Shown here: positions 1 through 9,187 of the stretch, in pieces
Position numbering within the stretch: the stretch's first letter is position 1
Layout of the letters: every line of letters starts with the position of its first letter
Assembly: GCA_007753675.1 (NCBI GenBank)
Contig: CP036432.1
Span: forward strand, 2,578,394 to 2,642,393
DNA from: Stieleria magnilauensis
GTDB lineage: Bacteria > Planctomycetota > Planctomycetia > Pirellulales > Pirellulaceae
Direction of reading: 5' to 3'
DNA length: 64,000 bases
Program-made: the position numbers and the translations under genes
Notes under the pieces: model-generated
Seen by the model: only the letters and a program-made list of their open reading frames with translations
What the model was told of the DNA's origin: nothing
Databases searched by the model: none

Positions 1-1269
1 TTCGTCTTTTTGCTGTTCGATTTGCAAGTCGATGTCACTCATGTCCTGAGCGAGCACGGTCAGTTGTGCTTCCAGCCCGCGGATGTAGGCGTCGACAGCC
101 ATTCGGGCGCGTTCGTCACGAGCCTCCCGAGCCTCTTTGTCATAATCGGTCCGCTGAGATTGGGCTCGCAACTCGGCGATCCGCTCGGACATTTGTTGGT
201 TCAGCTCGTTGAGCTTGTTCTGCGAGCTTTCGATCTGCATGGCGATCGATTTCACTTCGGGGTGAGACGCTCCGTAGGCAAGTTCCAATTGATCCCGTTT
301 GATCTGCAACGGAATCAAAGTCCGTTCGACTTCCAGCTTCTTGAGCGTCAGGTCATCCGGTGCCGCGTTTCCGGGACCGACGATTTGCCGCAACGGTTCA
401 AATTCATTGACGACGCTTCCCAGATGGCCGATGATCTGTGCCACCAGCACCGGGTCGCTGTGCAGTTTGCGGGTGTTGATGGCCAGGCGGAGATCACTGT
501 TGAGTTCCCGTTTCTTTTGCTCCAGTTCCGTTCGATAGGATTGCAGCTGAAACTGTCGCTCTCGATAGGGGTTGATCGCTTGACCTTCCACATTCCATTC
601 CAGATCCGCGTTGTCGCGAAACGTCAAGTATTCACTTTCCAGGTCTTTCTGTTCACGGATCAGCTTGTCCATCGCGTTACGAACCAATTCGCCGACTTCG
701 TTGATGGTCGATTGGCGTTCGCGTTCGAAGTGCTGACTGATCGCTTGACTGACGGCGTTGACGGTGGCGACGCAGACCTGGGGATCACGGCCGTCAAAAT
801 TAAGCGCGGCGATCATCCGATCCCGCGAATCGCTCTGGTCGGTCAGCGTCTGAAACCGGATGCCGCTGCGAACCAACGAAACGATCTGAGTCTCGGTGCT
901 GGATTCCAACGACGGAATCGACTTCAGCTCGGGATTGGCTGCGACGCGACGGACAATTGCGTCGGAGGTGATCAGCGATTGCATCAGCTTGCCGCTGGGG
1001 ATCCCGCCACGAACGATGCCGGTGTTGGAGTCCAATGAAATCGGTGTATCACTTTTGAACATCAACTGGGTCGTCGCGCGGTACGTCGTCGGTTTCTGCT
1101 TGTACATCCAGTAACCGATCGATGTTCCGATAGCGACAAAGGCGGCGAGCAGCCACTTGAATCGCCACAACACCGTCAGAATGGTTTCGCCATGGTGCTG
1201 CTCCTGCGCCGGATCAAGCGTAACACTTGAGTCGTAGTTGACCGGCTGTGGTGAAGTCTGATCCAGCAT
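1..1269 (-). CDS. Polysaccharide chain-length determinant (Wzz/Wzc-type PCP), partial at left edge
   Basis: This gene sets or couples polysaccharide chain length at the inner membrane. The frame is open from an ATG at 1267-1269 to the window edge, 423 codons, so the C-terminus is missing. A short cytoplasmic N-terminus is followed by a membrane segment at about residues 39-55 (WLLAAFVAIGTSIGYW). Then comes a long periplasmic region with a Wzz-like proximal part (YRATTQLMFK) and coiled-coil-rich stretches at about 180-260 and 330-420. The length without reaching a second membrane helix fits the large PCP-2/Wzc class, which often ends in a second helix and a tyrosine kinase. That end lies outside the window, so kinase fusion is unknown. 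It lies at the downstream end of the exopolysaccharide locus, next to the exosortase genes. Confidence 0.82.
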   Translation of the reverse strand, partial: MLDQTSPQPVNYDSSVTLDPAQEQHHGETILTVLWRFKWLLAAFVAIGTSIGYWMYKQKPTTYRATTQLMFKSDTPISLDSNTGIVRGGIPSGKLMQSLITSDAIVRRVAANPELKSIPSLESSTETQIVSLVRSGIRFQTLTDQSDSRDRMIAALNFDGRDPQVCVATVNAVSQAISQHFERERQSTINEVGELVRNAMDKLIREQKDLESEYLTFRDNADLEWNVEGQAINPYRERQFQLQSYRTELEQKKRELNSDLRLAINTRKLHSDPVLVAQIIGHLGSVVNEFEPLRQIVGPGNAAPDDLTLKKLEVERTLIPLQIKRDQLELAYGASHPEVKSIAMQIESSQNKLNELNQQMSERIAELRAQSQRTDYDKEAREARDERARMAVDAYIRGLEAQLTVLAQDMSDIDLQIEQQKDE

Positions 1270-1733
1270 CGACGAATACACAGTTAGAAGGATTGGAGGT
1301 GCGTGATTGATAAGGGCCGAGCGTAGTTCACATTCTTGAACCGTTCAGCCTTTTTGACGCATCTTTGCGCGGGGGTGTTCCCTCAGAAACCTACAGGCAC
1401 CGGTTCGTCCAGGCCCTAAGTTGTGCATCCAAGCCGAGGCGAAAATCTGTCCGCCGATCGTGCAATCGTTTCATTCCACGCTTCCTGCACAAACGGTACG
1501 CAGACCAATCGGCACCGTCGGAAGAAACATCCCTGTGGCAAGAAACTTAAAGCCGTCTTTCCGCGGCGACATTTGCCAAGCGGCAAAACCTCGTTGCTCT
1601 TGGCCCCCCCTATCCTTCCCTAGTCACGGCATGGTTTCAAGCCCCTCTTGCGATGGCGACATTCGACAAAATCATTACTCCACTGATGACCGACAGCCCG
1701 CTCGCGCCGTTCCACTAACCTCGCTCAGACGCG
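1270..1733. other. Intergenic region of 464 bp, no gene recognised
   Basis: This space separates the chain-length determinant from the TPR protein gene. Short open frames here show no recognisable domain and no sensible start context. It should contain the promoter of the chain-length determinant on the minus strand, but I could not pick convincing -35/-10 boxes. A degenerate copy of the REP-like hairpin found near the right end lies at about 1690-1719. Confidence 0.5.
1690..1719 (-). repeat. Degenerate REP-like element
   Basis: On the minus strand this begins GTTAGTGGAACGGCGCGAGC. It closely resembles the right arm of the hairpin at 63670-63745 (TAGCGGAACGGCGCGAGCC). The second half of the inner stem is mutated, so only part of the hairpin can form. 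It lies just beyond the 3' end of the TPR protein gene. It is called by eye only. Confidence 0.4.
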
Positions 1734-3455
1734 TTACGGCGCGGTCGAGTGGCGTTCGGCCAGGCGGCGGTGTTGTTCGGCCAGGTCGTCTTCGCCCAGT
1801 TTTTCGTAGGCGATTGCCAGGGACGGGTGGGCCAGCGGACGCATCGCGGGTTCCTTGAGCGCGGCCTCCAAATCCACGATCGCCTCCTCGTAACGCTCCA
1901 TTCGCAGCAGGATTTGACCGCGGGTTTCGAGCAGATACGGATGTCCCGGCAACTGGTCCAAAGCGGCATCGGACAACCGCAACGCTTGCGGAAGTTTGGC
2001 GGTGTCTCCATTTTGCGACAGTGTGACGGCGAGATTATTCAGCAGGCCCGCCATGTTTTTCCATTCGTTTGCGGCCAGGGACAGGTGTCGCTGGGCGCTC
2101 TCATGGTCCCCGGACATCAGCGCCACGGTGCCTTCGATAAAGTGCATCGCCGGCGGATCGACCCCGCTGAGCAACTTTTTGCGAACGTTCTGCAACGCCT
2201 GGTCATCCGCTTCGCTGCATTCAATGGAAAACTGCACGACGGCCTCAAGCACCACCGGACTCTTGGGAGCCAACTCGAGTGCTTGATAGAGGATGGGGCC
2301 TCGTTCAGCGAGTGTTTCCCGTGCGCCAATGTCACGTTTGAGTCGATCAGCGGTGAAAATCCTCGCTTCACCAGCTGCCAGCAACAGCAAGCCGTCGCCT
2401 GTCAACTGATAGCCTTCAGTTAGCAACTGGTATGCTTGTTCGTCTTGTTCGTCGAGAACAAGAGCCTGTGCCAGGTTGAGTCGCTTGTCGACCGAAGTCG
2501 GATCGGCCAATAGAGCTGGGCGAATAAAGCGGATAGCAGCCTTGGCATACTCTCGCACCGTCAGGTAGTCGCCGTTCCGCTGGGCTAATTGGTGAGCGAG
2601 TTGGGCTGCGATCAAATTGACTTCGGGATCGGTGTCCGCGATAGATTCGTAGAGCGCTAATGCATCGCGTGCCGCGCCGATCTCGGTCAAGAATCGGGCG
2701 TACATTCTTTTTGCGAATATGGCGCGCTGTGATGGCAGCTTGGTCAGTGCAACTGTAGCGCAGCGATGGCAGATAGTTTTTTCGTCATCGCTCCATTTTT
2801 TGCGAGGGACCAGTTGCAAGTTTTGCTCGTCATCGCTGGCGGGTGACGTCATTTCGTCGTAGATCAGAGCCTTGAGCATCCAGAGCGCTGCCGGTCCATG
2901 CTCTTCTTGAACCGCCAACCGATAAATCGCCAATCGCGCGGATTCCTTTTTCCCCAGTTCGTCGTCCAGCATTGCCAACTGGTACTGATGTTCCAAGTTG
3001 TTGGGATCAATGGCCAGCAAACGCTGCACGGCGACTGAGGCGACAGCGGTGTTTCCTTCGGTGAGCGAGGTACGCAATGTATCCAGATAGATCGTTTGCG
3101 TCGCTGCCTGGTCTCTTCGGACAACGATCAGCACGACCGCTAAGAGGATCACGGCCACGACTATCGCGGGCATCGCAGGGGCAAGCGTCGCGTAAGGCCG
3201 GCTCGCGACCCAACTGACAAAGAACCGTGCCCCCCAGGCCATCCAATACAACGGATTGATCGCCTGTTTCCAAGTCGTTGGAGATTCGTCAGCCGCTAAA
3301 TCGCGACGTAGACGTTTCGCCCATTCGTGCTGGGGAAATGAAAACGCATGGATCGTCAGTTCGACCACATTCAAAGTTCGCGGCAACCGCATAACGAAGC
3401 GAATCGCCGACACGAACATCCGCCACCAACGCCGCAGGATTCGAATAGGCTTCAT
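1734..3455 (-). CDS. Membrane-anchored tetratricopeptide-repeat protein
   Basis: This 573-residue protein has a basic, Arg/Trp-rich cytoplasmic N-terminus and one clear membrane helix at about residues 93-113 (APAMPAIVVAVILLAVVLIVV). The remaining roughly 450 residues are helical TPR repeats, for example motifs around AVQRLLAIDPNNLEHQYQLA and the last repeats near the C-terminus (RYEEAIVDLEAALKEP). TPR domains are protein-protein scaffolds. Its ATG overlaps the exosortase stop codon by 4 bases, so the two are probably co-translated. It may help assemble or recruit the sorting or polysaccharide export machinery; that role is inferred from position only. No catalytic motif was seen. Confidence 0.8.
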   Translation of the reverse strand: MKPIRILRRWWRMFVSAIRFVMRLPRTLNVVELTIHAFSFPQHEWAKRLRRDLAADESPTTWKQAINPLYWMAWGARFFVSWVASRPYATLAPAMPAIVVAVILLAVVLIVVRRDQAATQTIYLDTLRTSLTEGNTAVASVAVQRLLAIDPNNLEHQYQLAMLDDELGKKESARLAIYRLAVQEEHGPAALWMLKALIYDEMTSPASDDEQNLQLVPRKKWSDDEKTICHRCATVALTKLPSQRAIFAKRMYARFLTEIGAARDALALYESIADTDPEVNLIAAQLAHQLAQRNGDYLTVREYAKAAIRFIRPALLADPTSVDKRLNLAQALVLDEQDEQAYQLLTEGYQLTGDGLLLLAAGEARIFTADRLKRDIGARETLAERGPILYQALELAPKSPVVLEAVVQFSIECSEADDQALQNVRKKLLSGVDPPAMHFIEGTVALMSGDHESAQRHLSLAANEWKNMAGLLNNLAVTLSQNGDTAKLPQALRLSDAALDQLPGHPYLLETRGQILLRMERYEEAIVDLEAALKEPAMRPLAHPSLAIAYEKLGEDDLAEQHRRLAERHSTAP

Positions 3456-5182
3456 CGTCCGCCCCTTTCATCGAACACCATCGTCAGATTCGGGCTCGCG
3501 GTGCGTGGTTGCGTTATTGAGTCTGGATCACGGAGTTGATCCAGGACTGTCGTCCGGAAGGAATCAAACAGCGATTGAAGTTTCTCTAACTGCTCGGGAA
3601 TCAGTGGCTTTTGCGTGACGGTCCAAAGCTGCAGCATGATGATGTTTGATTGCAGTGCTTGCCGATCCTTCATGCGATCGCCGACCAGCGAATACAGCCC
3701 GCTCATCGGCGGCGAAAGGAGATCGCAGTCACGTGTCAAACCGCAAAACAGCAGGGTGCCAAACTCACCGGTGTCACGTACCATCTCGGCGTACGACACC
3801 TGCCACTGATCGATTCGCGGTCTGGCCGTTCCGTCTGGCGCGTTGATCGATGGAAGCGTCGGATTCCAATCATTTACCTGCCATCCGTCTCCATTGTAAC
3901 AAAGCCGCATGTCGTGCCATTCCGGATAAGGCTGACTGACCGCGATCCGAACAGCCATGCCCTCCAAAAAGACCGTCCATACGTCTGCATGGTGGCCCAA
4001 CTGTTTACTGTTGGCTTTGCGCAAGGCTTCATGGTCGGTCACCGCCGACGCGTACGCGGTTCGATTCATCAACGCTGACCCCGGATCCCACAGCAATGGG
4101 CGATCGGCATTGGCCACCTGACGCTCAAATCGAGTCGCAACGATCCGATAACCCAACCCAAAACCAGGCACGCAAAACAACGTGACCACGGTCAACATGG
4201 CGACCGCATAAGGGCTGGCCACAGTCCCGCGTTCTGTCGTTTCGCGCCCCTCGGATGGCTCAAATTGATCACTCGGTCGCGACACCCCGTACACCAAACA
4301 ACGGTTCCAAAACCAGGTCGCCGGATTGGAAAACTGCCCCGATTCGTCCACCGGCACGGGATAGAACATCACTCGCAACAAGCGGTCGGTCGACAGAATC
4401 ATCAACACCGCAATTACCAGGCAGATCCACCCCAAGATTTCGTGAGGTATCCCGGAGGATAGATCACTGCCGTACCATTCTTGGGCCAACGCTACCGAAT
4501 TGATCCGCACCACATTCATCACGACCGCCCAGAAGATCCCGACGGCTAGATAGGCAGGCGCGGCTACGATTGGACGGCGACGATAGACCAACCACAAGCA
4601 AACCAAAAATAGGATCGTAAACAACGACTGCACCCCGCTACACGCCTCTTCAACAAACAGCGTCCCGCCGGGAAGCTCGATCACATTGCCTCGCAAATAA
4701 TGCGTGACCCCAAGAAAATCAAGAAGATTACTGCTGACTTGAGAGGTCGTTCGTTGCAGAGCAGTCGTCAGCCGTAAATCCAGATTCAACGGGAGCCGAA
4801 TCGTCATCAGCAGCATCAAGCTCAAATACGTCAACCGCTGATCCCCCGCTTCGCAAGCACGATGGGTGCGGAGCCAGGCGACCAAGGCAACGGCAAACGC
4901 AATCGACGATAACCACGGCGAGGCGCGATACCCCGCAAGTAGGTTTATCAGCAACGAACCCGCAACGATCGCGATGGAAACCGGTTCCGAGGGCAAATGA
5001 AATCGATGGTCCCAGCGAAACAGAATCAACGCGATCAGCGACAAATACAGCGGAAAAATGTATCCGTACTGCTCCAAATCACTCAACCATCCCAAATAGA
5101 CACTCATCCCCGGAAGCGGGGAAAGCAACACCAGCGCCCAAAAGATCGCCGCGAGATAATTAAACCTTTTCGAATCTGGCAT
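3452..5182 (-). CDS. xrtU: Exosortase with C-terminal EpsI-like domain (exosortase U type)
   Basis: This multi-pass membrane transpeptidase is expected to cleave PEP-CTERM sorting signals. The exosortase signature is complete: Cys181 in EEACSGVQS, Arg226 in NVVRINS and His247 in IPHEILGW, each near a membrane helix. After the last helix (about residue 320) comes a soluble EpsI/DUF3485-like region with YPEWHDMRLCYNGDGW. So the exosortase and the EpsI-like partner, often separate genes, are fused in one 576-residue chain. The planctomycete form of this architecture is, to my knowledge, called exosortase U; the symbol is given on that basis. The TPR gene follows with an ATGA overlap, and a PEP-CTERM protein gene lies just upstream. 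Confidence 0.85.
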   Translation of the reverse strand: MPDSKRFNYLAAIFWALVLLSPLPGMSVYLGWLSDLEQYGYIFPLYLSLIALILFRWDHRFHLPSEPVSIAIVAGSLLINLLAGYRASPWLSSIAFAVALVAWLRTHRACEAGDQRLTYLSLMLLMTIRLPLNLDLRLTTALQRTTSQVSSNLLDFLGVTHYLRGNVIELPGGTLFVEEACSGVQSLFTILFLVCLWLVYRRRPIVAAPAYLAVGIFWAVVMNVVRINSVALAQEWYGSDLSSGIPHEILGWICLVIAVLMILSTDRLLRVMFYPVPVDESGQFSNPATWFWNRCLVYGVSRPSDQFEPSEGRETTERGTVASPYAVAMLTVVTLFCVPGFGLGYRIVATRFERQVANADRPLLWDPGSALMNRTAYASAVTDHEALRKANSKQLGHHADVWTVFLEGMAVRIAVSQPYPEWHDMRLCYNGDGWQVNDWNPTLPSINAPDGTARPRIDQWQVSYAEMVRDTGEFGTLLFCGLTRDCDLLSPPMSGLYSLVGDRMKDRQALQSNIIMLQLWTVTQKPLIPEQLEKLQSLFDSFRTTVLDQLRDPDSITQPRTASPNLTMVFDERGGR

Positions 5183-5325
5183 CTATATTGACGGACGGCG
5201 TTCGACGGGATGGGGGCCGAGACGTTGGAGGTCTTGGTTAGGTTGTGGTGTTAAATACCACCCGAGTGCCCCAATCCTCCCACAATGTTCCGCGATAATT
5301 CCAGACAGAAACCGCATGCACCTAC

Positions 5326-5360
5326 GAAAAAAAGACAAGAACCTCACCTCGGGGCTCTTG
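5326..5360 (-). terminator. Rho-independent terminator after the PEP-CTERM gene
   Basis: Read on the minus strand, an 8-bp stem (CAAGAGCC pairing with GGTTCTTG, one G-T wobble) with a 9-base loop is followed at once by TCTTTTTTT. It starts 40 bases after the PEP-CTERM stop codon. It should separate that transcript from the downstream exosortase gene, which would then need its own promoter between 5183 and 5325. Confidence 0.75.
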
Positions 5361-5400
5361 CCTAATCTTAGCGAACGCACAAGGCGATTTTTAGCTGGGG

Positions 5401-6024
5401 TTATGCCTCGGAAGCCTCGACCGCCGTCTCTTTGTGCTTTTTTAGCCGACGCCGATAGCCAATCCCGCATCCGGCAATGACAAACCCACTTAGCGCGACC
5501 ATCGTGTTCGGCTCGGGAGCCCCCCGAACCACTCCAAAACCGCGGACAGGCCCCGATTTGAAGTTGATCGACGTCGGCCCGGCAATCATCTGAGCCACTG
5601 CCAGTGGACTCAGATTGTTCGAACTAATCGTGTTGGTTGGTTTGACGAAGGCAAACGTGTACCGAGAAACACTCGGCCCCAACAGTCCGGCAGCGATAAT
5701 TCCATCAACGCTGAAGATATCCTGGCCCGATGTGCCGGCATTGTTGGCCATTGCAAAATTCCCCGTCGTTGCCACTGTCACCTGTGGATCAGAAGTGTTG
5801 GCCAAAAACGTAAATGTCCCCGAAACCGTCGACAACCCAGTTGCACTGGGGGTGTAGTTGTAGGTGATGGTGAAATCCCGAGGCAGTGAATTGAGCACGG
5901 GGCCGGCCTGTTGGAGGCTCCCAGCGGGAAGGGTTCCCAAAAAGGAAACGACCGCAGCGTTCGCCGTGGAGACGCAAAACGCGAACAATAGAGCAACAAG
6001 AGGGGTAATTCGCTTCAGAGCCAT
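5401..6024 (-). CDS. PEP-CTERM sorting-signal protein, exosortase substrate
   Basis: This is a small secreted protein of 207 residues. It has a signal peptide (residues 1-23, ending STANA-A). A Thr/Ser-rich beta-type body follows. The C-terminal tripartite sorting signal is PEP at 170-172, a hydrophobic helix at about 174-190 (NTMVALSGFVIAGCGIGY), then the basic cluster RRRLKKHK. Unusually, about ten residues (ETAVEASEA) follow the basic cluster. Such proteins are cleaved at PEP by an exosortase and become attached to, or released with, extracellular polysaccharide. The exosortase gene is the next gene downstream, which suggests a dedicated pair. The body matches no family I recognise. A terminator follows. 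Confidence 0.87.
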   Translation of the reverse strand: MALKRITPLVALLFAFCVSTANAAVVSFLGTLPAGSLQQAGPVLNSLPRDFTITYNYTPSATGLSTVSGTFTFLANTSDPQVTVATTGNFAMANNAGTSGQDIFSVDGIIAAGLLGPSVSRYTFAFVKPTNTISSNNLSPLAVAQMIAGPTSINFKSGPVRGFGVVRGAPEPNTMVALSGFVIAGCGIGYRRRLKKHKETAVEASEA

Positions 6025-6343
6025 GTTCGTTTGTCCAGTGCAACTGTTTCAGCGTGAATTGCTGTTTCGACGCACAGGTTAGTACGTGCTTTCGCAAATG
6101 CAACCAAAACCTGGAAGAAACCCTCACCAAAGCCGTATTTTTCCAGGACAAACGGTCCAACGGTTCGCTTCTGCCGCCGCCCCGAATCAGGTATTCTTTC
6201 GTTTCGCTCGATGGCTTTTCGACCTAGCCCCGCATGCCCGGGGCCACGCGGTGCCCCCTCGACGACTCGATCGCAATCGGGTCATCGCGTTGATCAAGAC
6301 GACAGACGACCAAATCCACAAACCTTCTTAATCCACAGACCTT
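6025..6343. other. Intergenic region of 319 bp, no gene recognised
   Basis: This region lies between the PEP-CTERM gene and the polymerase-like gene, both on the minus strand. It should hold the PEP-CTERM gene promoter. A weak candidate lies about 80 bases upstream of that start (TTGCAT on the minus strand, then a poor -10), but I do not claim it. No stem-loop with a U-run was seen after the upstream gene. Confidence 0.4.
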
Positions 6344-7741
6344 CTACGGAAGGCCGGGCGTAAACCTCTGATTGGATCGAGCCGGAGTCGATGCCCCCAG
6401 CCCCAGCGTTCCGATGAACACCCCGGCGAAGAGCAGCACCCAAAGCGCGTTGGGTGGATCGCCGCTGAAGTGCTGGTGGGATGCGACGAAGGACGCGAAG
6501 TTCGCCATCAGCAAGGCGAAAAACATCGCCTGCAGTTCGATTAACGGTAGGTACCTCTGCTTCCGAATCATCCGGCGGCAATGGGAAAGCAAAGTGGATA
6601 ATGCGATCAAAATGAGCACAACACCTGGCACGCCGAGTTCTTTGAAGAGACGAGTGATTCCGTCCTCCTGCCATGCATCCTGACGCTCTTCGACCGCAAA
6701 GTGTTGCGCGCCCTGGGTTGCGACGCCCAGTCCCGACCCCATCAGCCCCGATTGGCGGAGCGTTTCGACAATCCCCATCGCGACGTTGTCCCTCAATCGT
6801 GGCGCGACATCACTGATCGTCGTCGCATAGTACGCTTGGTGGTCGGCGATCGCGTCTTGGTCACGATAGATCACCAGCGGAATGGCTCCGATCGCGACGA
6901 TCAATAACAGATAGCTTCCTACCTGAACGAAGTTTCGCCGCGCGGCCAACTGGATATAGAGCAGGTAGGCGGCGACAAAGATCACGGGCATGATCAGCAT
7001 CTTTCGCCTGCCACACAGTAGCAGCGGCATGAAACTCCAGATGGCCGTCGTCAACCAGAGCGGATTGATCCGGCGGCGCATCCCCGGTTTGTCCCCCCGA
7101 TTGAGCAACAGAATTGCCGAGACCATCATCGCGTTGGCCGCGTGAAACCCGGCGATGTCGGGGCTTCGAAAGAACCCGGAGATCAATTGAACGATGACGC
7201 CGGGCATGTGTCGGATCCACTCGAATCCCGCCAGGCCCCCCAACGCAGGCCAATCCCATTGCAGCCACTCGGCGAGCGACCCGATGAAGGCGATGCAGTT
7301 GACAAGGACATAAACCTGCAGCAGGTGCCTCAAGTGCTTCAATTGAAACGCCAGCGCGATTCCAAGCCCGACTCCTAGCAACGGAGCGGCGTAAGAGATG
7401 AAACCAAGTGCGGCGAGCAGAATGCCGTTCTGATACAGCGTTAGCGAGAGCACGGCGCCCGGCAACAGACCGAGGACATACCAGGTAATCACCCGTTCGA
7501 CCCAGGGAAATCGGGCGCGAATTTGCCGCAGTCCGCCTTCCGACCCGAAAAACAAGCCGACGAAAGCTGCCGCCCAAACCACACTCACGCAATACGTGAC
7601 CAGGGTCGGTTCACCTTCGGTCAGTTTGCGCACCGGATCGCGCAAACAATCCAAGACGATTGCGATGGGCAACCCGACCCGCCAGTCGGTAACGGCCACC
7701 AAAGCGCCGATCACAACGGTAATGTAGAAAATGAAGTCCAC
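6344..7741 (-). CDS. Polysaccharide polymerase/ligase-like membrane protein (Wzy/O-antigen ligase type)
   Basis: This 465-residue protein is almost entirely hydrophobic, with about ten to twelve membrane helices. It has a larger polar loop between late helices (about residues 295-365) carrying Arg-rich sequence (DVAPRLRDNVAMGIVETLRQ) and GSGLGVATQGAQH, as is typical of Wzy/WaaL-family proteins. These enzymes polymerise or ligate lipid-linked oligosaccharide at the periplasmic face. Start is GTG, 1 base after the stop of the upstream glycosyltransferase gene. A second protein of this broad class is encoded at 33129-35492, so which one is polymerase cannot be told from sequence. Confidence 0.75.
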   Translation of the reverse strand: MDFIFYITVVIGALVAVTDWRVGLPIAIVLDCLRDPVRKLTEGEPTLVTYCVSVVWAAAFVGLFFGSEGGLRQIRARFPWVERVITWYVLGLLPGAVLSLTLYQNGILLAALGFISYAAPLLGVGLGIALAFQLKHLRHLLQVYVLVNCIAFIGSLAEWLQWDWPALGGLAGFEWIRHMPGVIVQLISGFFRSPDIAGFHAANAMMVSAILLLNRGDKPGMRRRINPLWLTTAIWSFMPLLLCGRRKMLIMPVIFVAAYLLYIQLAARRNFVQVGSYLLLIVAIGAIPLVIYRDQDAIADHQAYYATTISDVAPRLRDNVAMGIVETLRQSGLMGSGLGVATQGAQHFAVEERQDAWQEDGITRLFKELGVPGVVLILIALSTLLSHCRRMIRKQRYLPLIELQAMFFALLMANFASFVASHQHFSGDPPNALWVLLFAGVFIGTLGLGASTPARSNQRFTPGLP

Positions 7742-7742
7742 T

Positions 7743-8627
7743 TCAGCCTGTTCCCAATGGTGCGCCGTCTGACGCGGCGGGTTCAGACTTGCGAATCGTA
7801 ATCATCGTCTCATAGCAAGCCATCATCCGACAAAACCTCAACCCGGCGGCGCCATCCATAAAACCGCGTCGCAGCACATATTGATAGAGGAATCGCAGCG
7901 TTCCGCGGGCCGGTAGTTTCCGAGCGATTCCCCGAATCGCCCGCCTTCGCCGACTGGAGTCGAGACTGAAAACCTGATCGGCGCTCGCTGTGCCATCACT
8001 GCATCGCTCCTGTTCCGCCTCACGCCCCGCATAGCGGACGTGCCGCATCCACCAATCGTCCATTCCGCGGCTAAACGCTTCGTGAATGAACGGCGACCGG
8101 ATCGTTCCCAGATCGCCATCGACCGCGGGCACCGGCACTTCACCATGACCGCTGTCTTCAAACCGCGCGCGACCGCGCCGAACCAACCGCATGATCCAAA
8201 CGGGAAATCCGTCAGAAAATTTCAACCAGACGCCGTCGAGCATCGTCTTTCGGCACGTGCGGAAAGCGACCACCTCGGGACCGGCCGACTCAATCGCCCG
8301 CCCAATTTCCTCAGCAAATTCCGCGGTGGAAACCTCGTCCGCATCCAGCATCAATACCCATTCGTTTCGCAGGCCGGCATGATCGAGTGCCCAATTCCGC
8401 TGACGCGCGAACGACGCAAAGGGATGACTGACGACGCGAGCCCCCGACTGCTCGGCCAATGCCACGGTCGCATCGGTCGACGCATCATCGACCACGACGA
8501 CTTCATCCGCCCACGCCAATGCATCCACACACCGCGCGATGTTGATTTCTTCGTTCTTGGCCAGTACGACCACCGAAACAGGCAGTCGCGTCGACCGATC
8601 AGCACTGTCCGATCGAGCTTGCGTCAT
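7743..8627 (-). CDS. Family 2 glycosyltransferase (KdtX/WaaE-like)
   Basis: The protein starts MTQARSDSADR and reaches the GT2 core at VSVVVLAKNEEINIARCVDA. The nucleotide-binding VVVDDASTD and the metal-binding LDADE follow. The C-terminal RRGFMDGAAGLRFCRMMACY is characteristic of the WaaE/KdtX-like beta-glucosyltransferase branch. The ATG at 8625-8627 overlaps the stop of the acetyltransferase gene (ATGA); a longer frame upstream is open but would overlap that gene by 90 bases, so I reject it. It probably adds a sugar to the lipid-linked repeat unit in the cytoplasm; donor and acceptor are unknown. Confidence 0.85.
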   Translation of the reverse strand: MTQARSDSADRSTRLPVSVVVLAKNEEINIARCVDALAWADEVVVVDDASTDATVALAEQSGARVVSHPFASFARQRNWALDHAGLRNEWVLMLDADEVSTAEFAEEIGRAIESAGPEVVAFRTCRKTMLDGVWLKFSDGFPVWIMRLVRRGRARFEDSGHGEVPVPAVDGDLGTIRSPFIHEAFSRGMDDWWMRHVRYAGREAEQERCSDGTASADQVFSLDSSRRRRAIRGIARKLPARGTLRFLYQYVLRRGFMDGAAGLRFCRMMACYETMITIRKSEPAASDGAPLGTG

Positions 8628-9187
8628 GCGTTGATTTCCCGCTTGCGGATCTCGTGGGCCGGATTGCCGGCGACAATCGTCCACTCGGGCACATCTTTGG
8701 TGACCACGCCGCAAGCCCCGACCACGGCACCTTCATGGACCGTCACGCCGGGGCCGACAAACGCCTTGGCGCAGACCCACGCCGCATGCTCGATTCGAAT
8801 CGGCGACGTCGTCAGTTTCATCGTCGGATCGGCCAAGTCGTGGGAGGCGGCGCACAGGTAACTGTACTGTGAAACCGTCGCGTTGTCGCCGATGCTGATC
8901 GGTGCGACGTTGTAGACATCCACGTGATGCCCGATCGAACTGTTGCGCCCGATCGTCAGATTCCACGGCGCCCAAATCCGAACCGTCGGGTCGATCCGAG
9001 ATTCGGCCGTCACCGTCGCCCCAAAACTACGCAACACCAGGACTCGCCATCGGAACACGATCCGCGGCGAAGGTCGAAACAAGACCCACCAGCACACGCC
9101 CCACAACACACGACCGATCTTGTTGGCCGTGGAATGCGACGACGGACATGCCGTTCGCGATGTATCGAGTTTGGGGTCAAGTTTCAA
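8624..9187 (-). CDS. WcaF-type hexapeptide-repeat acetyltransferase
   Basis: This protein of 187 residues resembles colanic acid acetyltransferase WcaF. It has the diagnostic N-terminal block LFRPSPRIVFRWRVLVLRSFGA, then RIWAPWNLTIGRNSSIG, CAASHDLADP and the final VVTKDVPEWTIVAGNPAHEI. The left-handed beta-helix repeats run from about residue 60 to 170. The likely reaction is O-acetylation of a sugar from acetyl-CoA. The only start that keeps the conserved N-terminus is TTG at 9185-9187, overlapping the upstream stop as TTGA. No ATG lies early enough in frame. Confidence 0.83.
   Translation of the reverse strand: MKLDPKLDTSRTACPSSHSTANKIGRVLWGVCWWVLFRPSPRIVFRWRVLVLRSFGATVTAESRIDPTVRIWAPWNLTIGRNSSIGHHVDVYNVAPISIGDNATVSQYSYLCAASHDLADPTMKLTTSPIRIEHAAWVCAKAFVGPGVTVHEGAVVGACGVVTKDVPEWTIVAGNPAHEIRKREINA

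Noticed and set aside
10-1038. A 342-codon plus-strand frame at the left edge
   Set aside because: The opposite strand encodes a clear Wzz/Wzc-type protein through the whole region.
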